7,256 nt of DNA. It comes from Desulfobacula sp. (GTDB lineage: Bacteria > Desulfobacterota > Desulfobacteria > Desulfobacterales > Desulfobacteraceae). Below, piece after piece: positions 5,976 through 7,256 of the stretch (position 1 is its first letter; each line of letters opens with the position of its first letter). The DNA is taken from contig JAOZRF010000136.1 of the NCBI GenBank assembly GCA_029940245.1, forward strand, positions 1-7,256. Reading direction: 5' to 3'. Both the position numbers and the translations under genes were made by a program. The notes under the pieces were generated by a model that worked only from the letters and a program-made list of their open reading frames with translations, made no database searches and was not told where the DNA came from.

Positions 5976-6039
5976 AGAAAATATCAGATCATTGGGGTTT
6001 AAAATTAAGTTTATCTTATATCAACAGGGTTGAAGAGAC

Positions 6040-7256
6040 TTATGAATCTGCAAGCCTCTGGTCATACATGGAGCCAACCCCATATTCATTCCGGCGCATG
6101 AATTTATCCAGAGAGGGCCCAATGAGCTGCATCTCTGGATTTTCTTTTTGAACATCCTGGGCTATTCTCATTTCTATGGTACAGCCCGTACTATAAGTTG
6201 AATCCTTGCCGATCCACTCCGGTGGAACTTTTTTGTTCATAATGGAAAAGCTTTGGGCAATATCGTCTGAAGTCTGGAATCTCCATATATCTATATATGA
6301 GCTTCTTTGAACAATTTCCCACATATACATTAGATCGTCTGCATCCATTCCTGGTTCATAATAGGATGAAGGGTTGATGATAAAAAGATCAGAAGATTGT
6401 TGATGTAGATGGTCTATAAATGTACTCATTATTTTTTTTGCCACATCAATTTTTCCGGGGATGGAACCTATAATGCCGCTGTAAAACATCACTGTCATGC
6501 CTTTTTTCTTGACAGATTCCATTTGATCAATAATTTTATTGGCTTTTTCTTCCAGATTCTCGTGGGAAAATTTGATGAAGTCAGGATGTTGGGGTTTATA
6601 AGTGATGAGCAGTTGCTTTTTATCAAGACTGATATTAATGATATTCTGGGTAAACCGGAAATGGGAATCAATCAATCTTTTTTTCTGGGTCATTCCCCGG
6701 GATATGACATAATCTACTTCTTTGAAAATCCTGGAAAAGGTTGTGGAGGCAAGCAAAAGATTTAAATTTTCCCTTGTACCGTCAGACACCACGTAAATAT
6801 TTTTGTCATGTTTTAAAAGCTTTACCAGGTTGTTTTTGCTGATGGTTTTTTCATAAATAAAGTGTGCATTTTCAAGTAGATTCACCAGGACAGGATCGGT
6901 TCTGGTATCTGCAAGGCAGATTTTTTTGAATATAGGTTGTTCCTTTACTGCAAAAATAACAGCATGCCCGAGATCAGCAAGAAATTTGGCGATTGTCAGA
7001 TCGATAACCGCGTCACAGGATTCATCAGCAAGCCAGAGGATTTTTTGTTTTTTGGCTTTGACCAGCAACAATAAAGAAGATAGCCCATCTCCTCTGATAG
7101 GGGTTTTCAAAATCTTTTGAATTGTGGTTAACAAGGGGATTTTTGAATCTTTATGGGCCCACAGGCTGTTTTGTGTGATTAAGGTCAACAGTCTCTGGAA
7201 TTCAATCTCTTTGATCTTTTCCCTAACTTCAAATAAGGAGAGATTTTTAAAGGTTA
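6040..7256 (-). CDS. DUF89/ARMT1-like domain protein with long C-terminal extension, 5' end beyond the window
   Basis: The first possible start in the window is a TTG at 7188, but the frame stays open to the edge and the 22 residues before it (including NLSLFEVREKIKEIEFQRLL) look coding. The gene is therefore taken as partial, with at least 404 codons visible. Counting from the TTG: KKQKILWLADESCDAVIDL at 46-64, GHAVIFAVKEQPIF at 74-87, IYVVSDGT at 131-138 and FKEVDYVISRG at 155-165 follow the order of DUF89/ARMT1-like metal-dependent phosphatases (DNAGE, VAVKGGPI, the S-x-G strand, ADLVIAKG). The metal-binding DNAGE is here DESCD (55-59); D55 and a later D94 could still be ligands, while Asn is replaced by Glu. 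Residues ~200-382 are an unrecognised extension with SYYEPGMDADD, YSTGCTIEMRIA and RRNEYGVGSMYD. The usual Lys in the KG motif is Arg. No membrane segment is seen. The fold assignment is from motif order only and the substrate is unknown. Confidence 0.65.
   Translation of the reverse strand, partial: TFKNLSLFEVREKIKEIEFQRLLTLITQNSLWAHKDSKIPLLTTIQKILKTPIRGDGLSSLLLLVKAKKQKILWLADESCDAVIDLTIAKFLADLGHAVIFAVKEQPIFKKICLADTRTDPVLVNLLENAHFIYEKTISKNNLVKLLKHDKNIYVVSDGTRENLNLLLASTTFSRIFKEVDYVISRGMTQKKRLIDSHFRFTQNIINISLDKKQLLITYKPQHPDFIKFSHENLEEKANKIIDQMESVKKKGMTVMFYSGIIGSIPGKIDVAKKIMSTFIDHLHQQSSDLFIINPSSYYEPGMDADDLMYMWEIVQRSSYIDIWRFQTSDDIAQSFSIMNKKVPPEWIGKDSTYSTGCTIEMRIAQDVQKENPEMQLIGPSLDKFMRRNEYGVGSMYDQRLADS

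Noticed and set aside
5996..6024. Minus-strand TTGATA (6024-6019) with TAAACC (6001-5996) as a promoter for the flavodoxin-ferredoxin gene
   Set aside because: The -35 is good and the spacing is 17, but the -10 matches consensus at only three of six positions. Co-transcription with the upstream gene is equally plausible.

Overview
The window is AT-rich, densely coding bacterial DNA with no sign of an IS element, phage, CRISPR array, tRNA or rRNA. The gene content suggests a strictly anaerobic member of the Desulfobacterota, perhaps a Desulfobacteraceae-type sulfate reducer. It includes a flavodoxin/double-[4Fe-4S] ferredoxin fusion, a CoA-transferase/GNAT fusion, a corrinoid adenosyltransferase and an RlmD-type methyltransferase. 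The placement is inferred from protein character and was not tested by any search.

Layout. (1) 1-965, plus strand: the C-terminal part of an RlmD/RumA-type rRNA uracil-C5 methyltransferase, cut by the left edge. (2) 1010-2890, minus strand, convergent with it: an acetyl-CoA hydrolase/transferase-like protein with a C-terminal GNAT acetyltransferase domain. The usual catalytic Glu reads Gln, and a glycine-rich active-site loop is also altered. (3) 2891-3103: a divergent intergenic region with a perfect 11-bp inverted repeat just upstream of gene 2 and a 14-bp tandem duplication covering the ribosome-binding site of the next gene. (4) 3104-3733, plus: a TetR-family regulator. (5) 3743-4387, plus, probably coupled to the regulator: a Rossmann NAD(P)-binding protein with two cysteine clusters. 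Its last ~35 codons continue in another frame to 4481 after a GGGG run. (6) 4599-5114, plus: cobO, the corrinoid adenosyltransferase. (7) 5155-5961, minus, convergent with cobO: an EFR1-type flavodoxin-ferredoxin fusion. (8) 6040 to beyond 7256, minus: a protein with a DUF89/ARMT1-like domain and a long C-terminal extension, open through the right edge.

How the genes may work together. The TetR regulator is the obvious candidate to control the divergent CoA-transferase/GNAT gene through the palindrome, and possibly itself. CobO needs Co(I) corrinoid, so a flavodoxin/ferredoxin protein and a cysteine-rich NAD-binding protein beside it could be redox partners; this is inferred from position only. 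The most interesting item is gene 2. A CoA-binding enzyme scaffold with an altered active site fused to a GNAT domain recalls the Pat/PatZ protein acetyltransferases, where a defunct acyl-CoA synthetase domain is fused to a GNAT. It may be a metabolite-responsive protein acetyltransferase built on a different scaffold.
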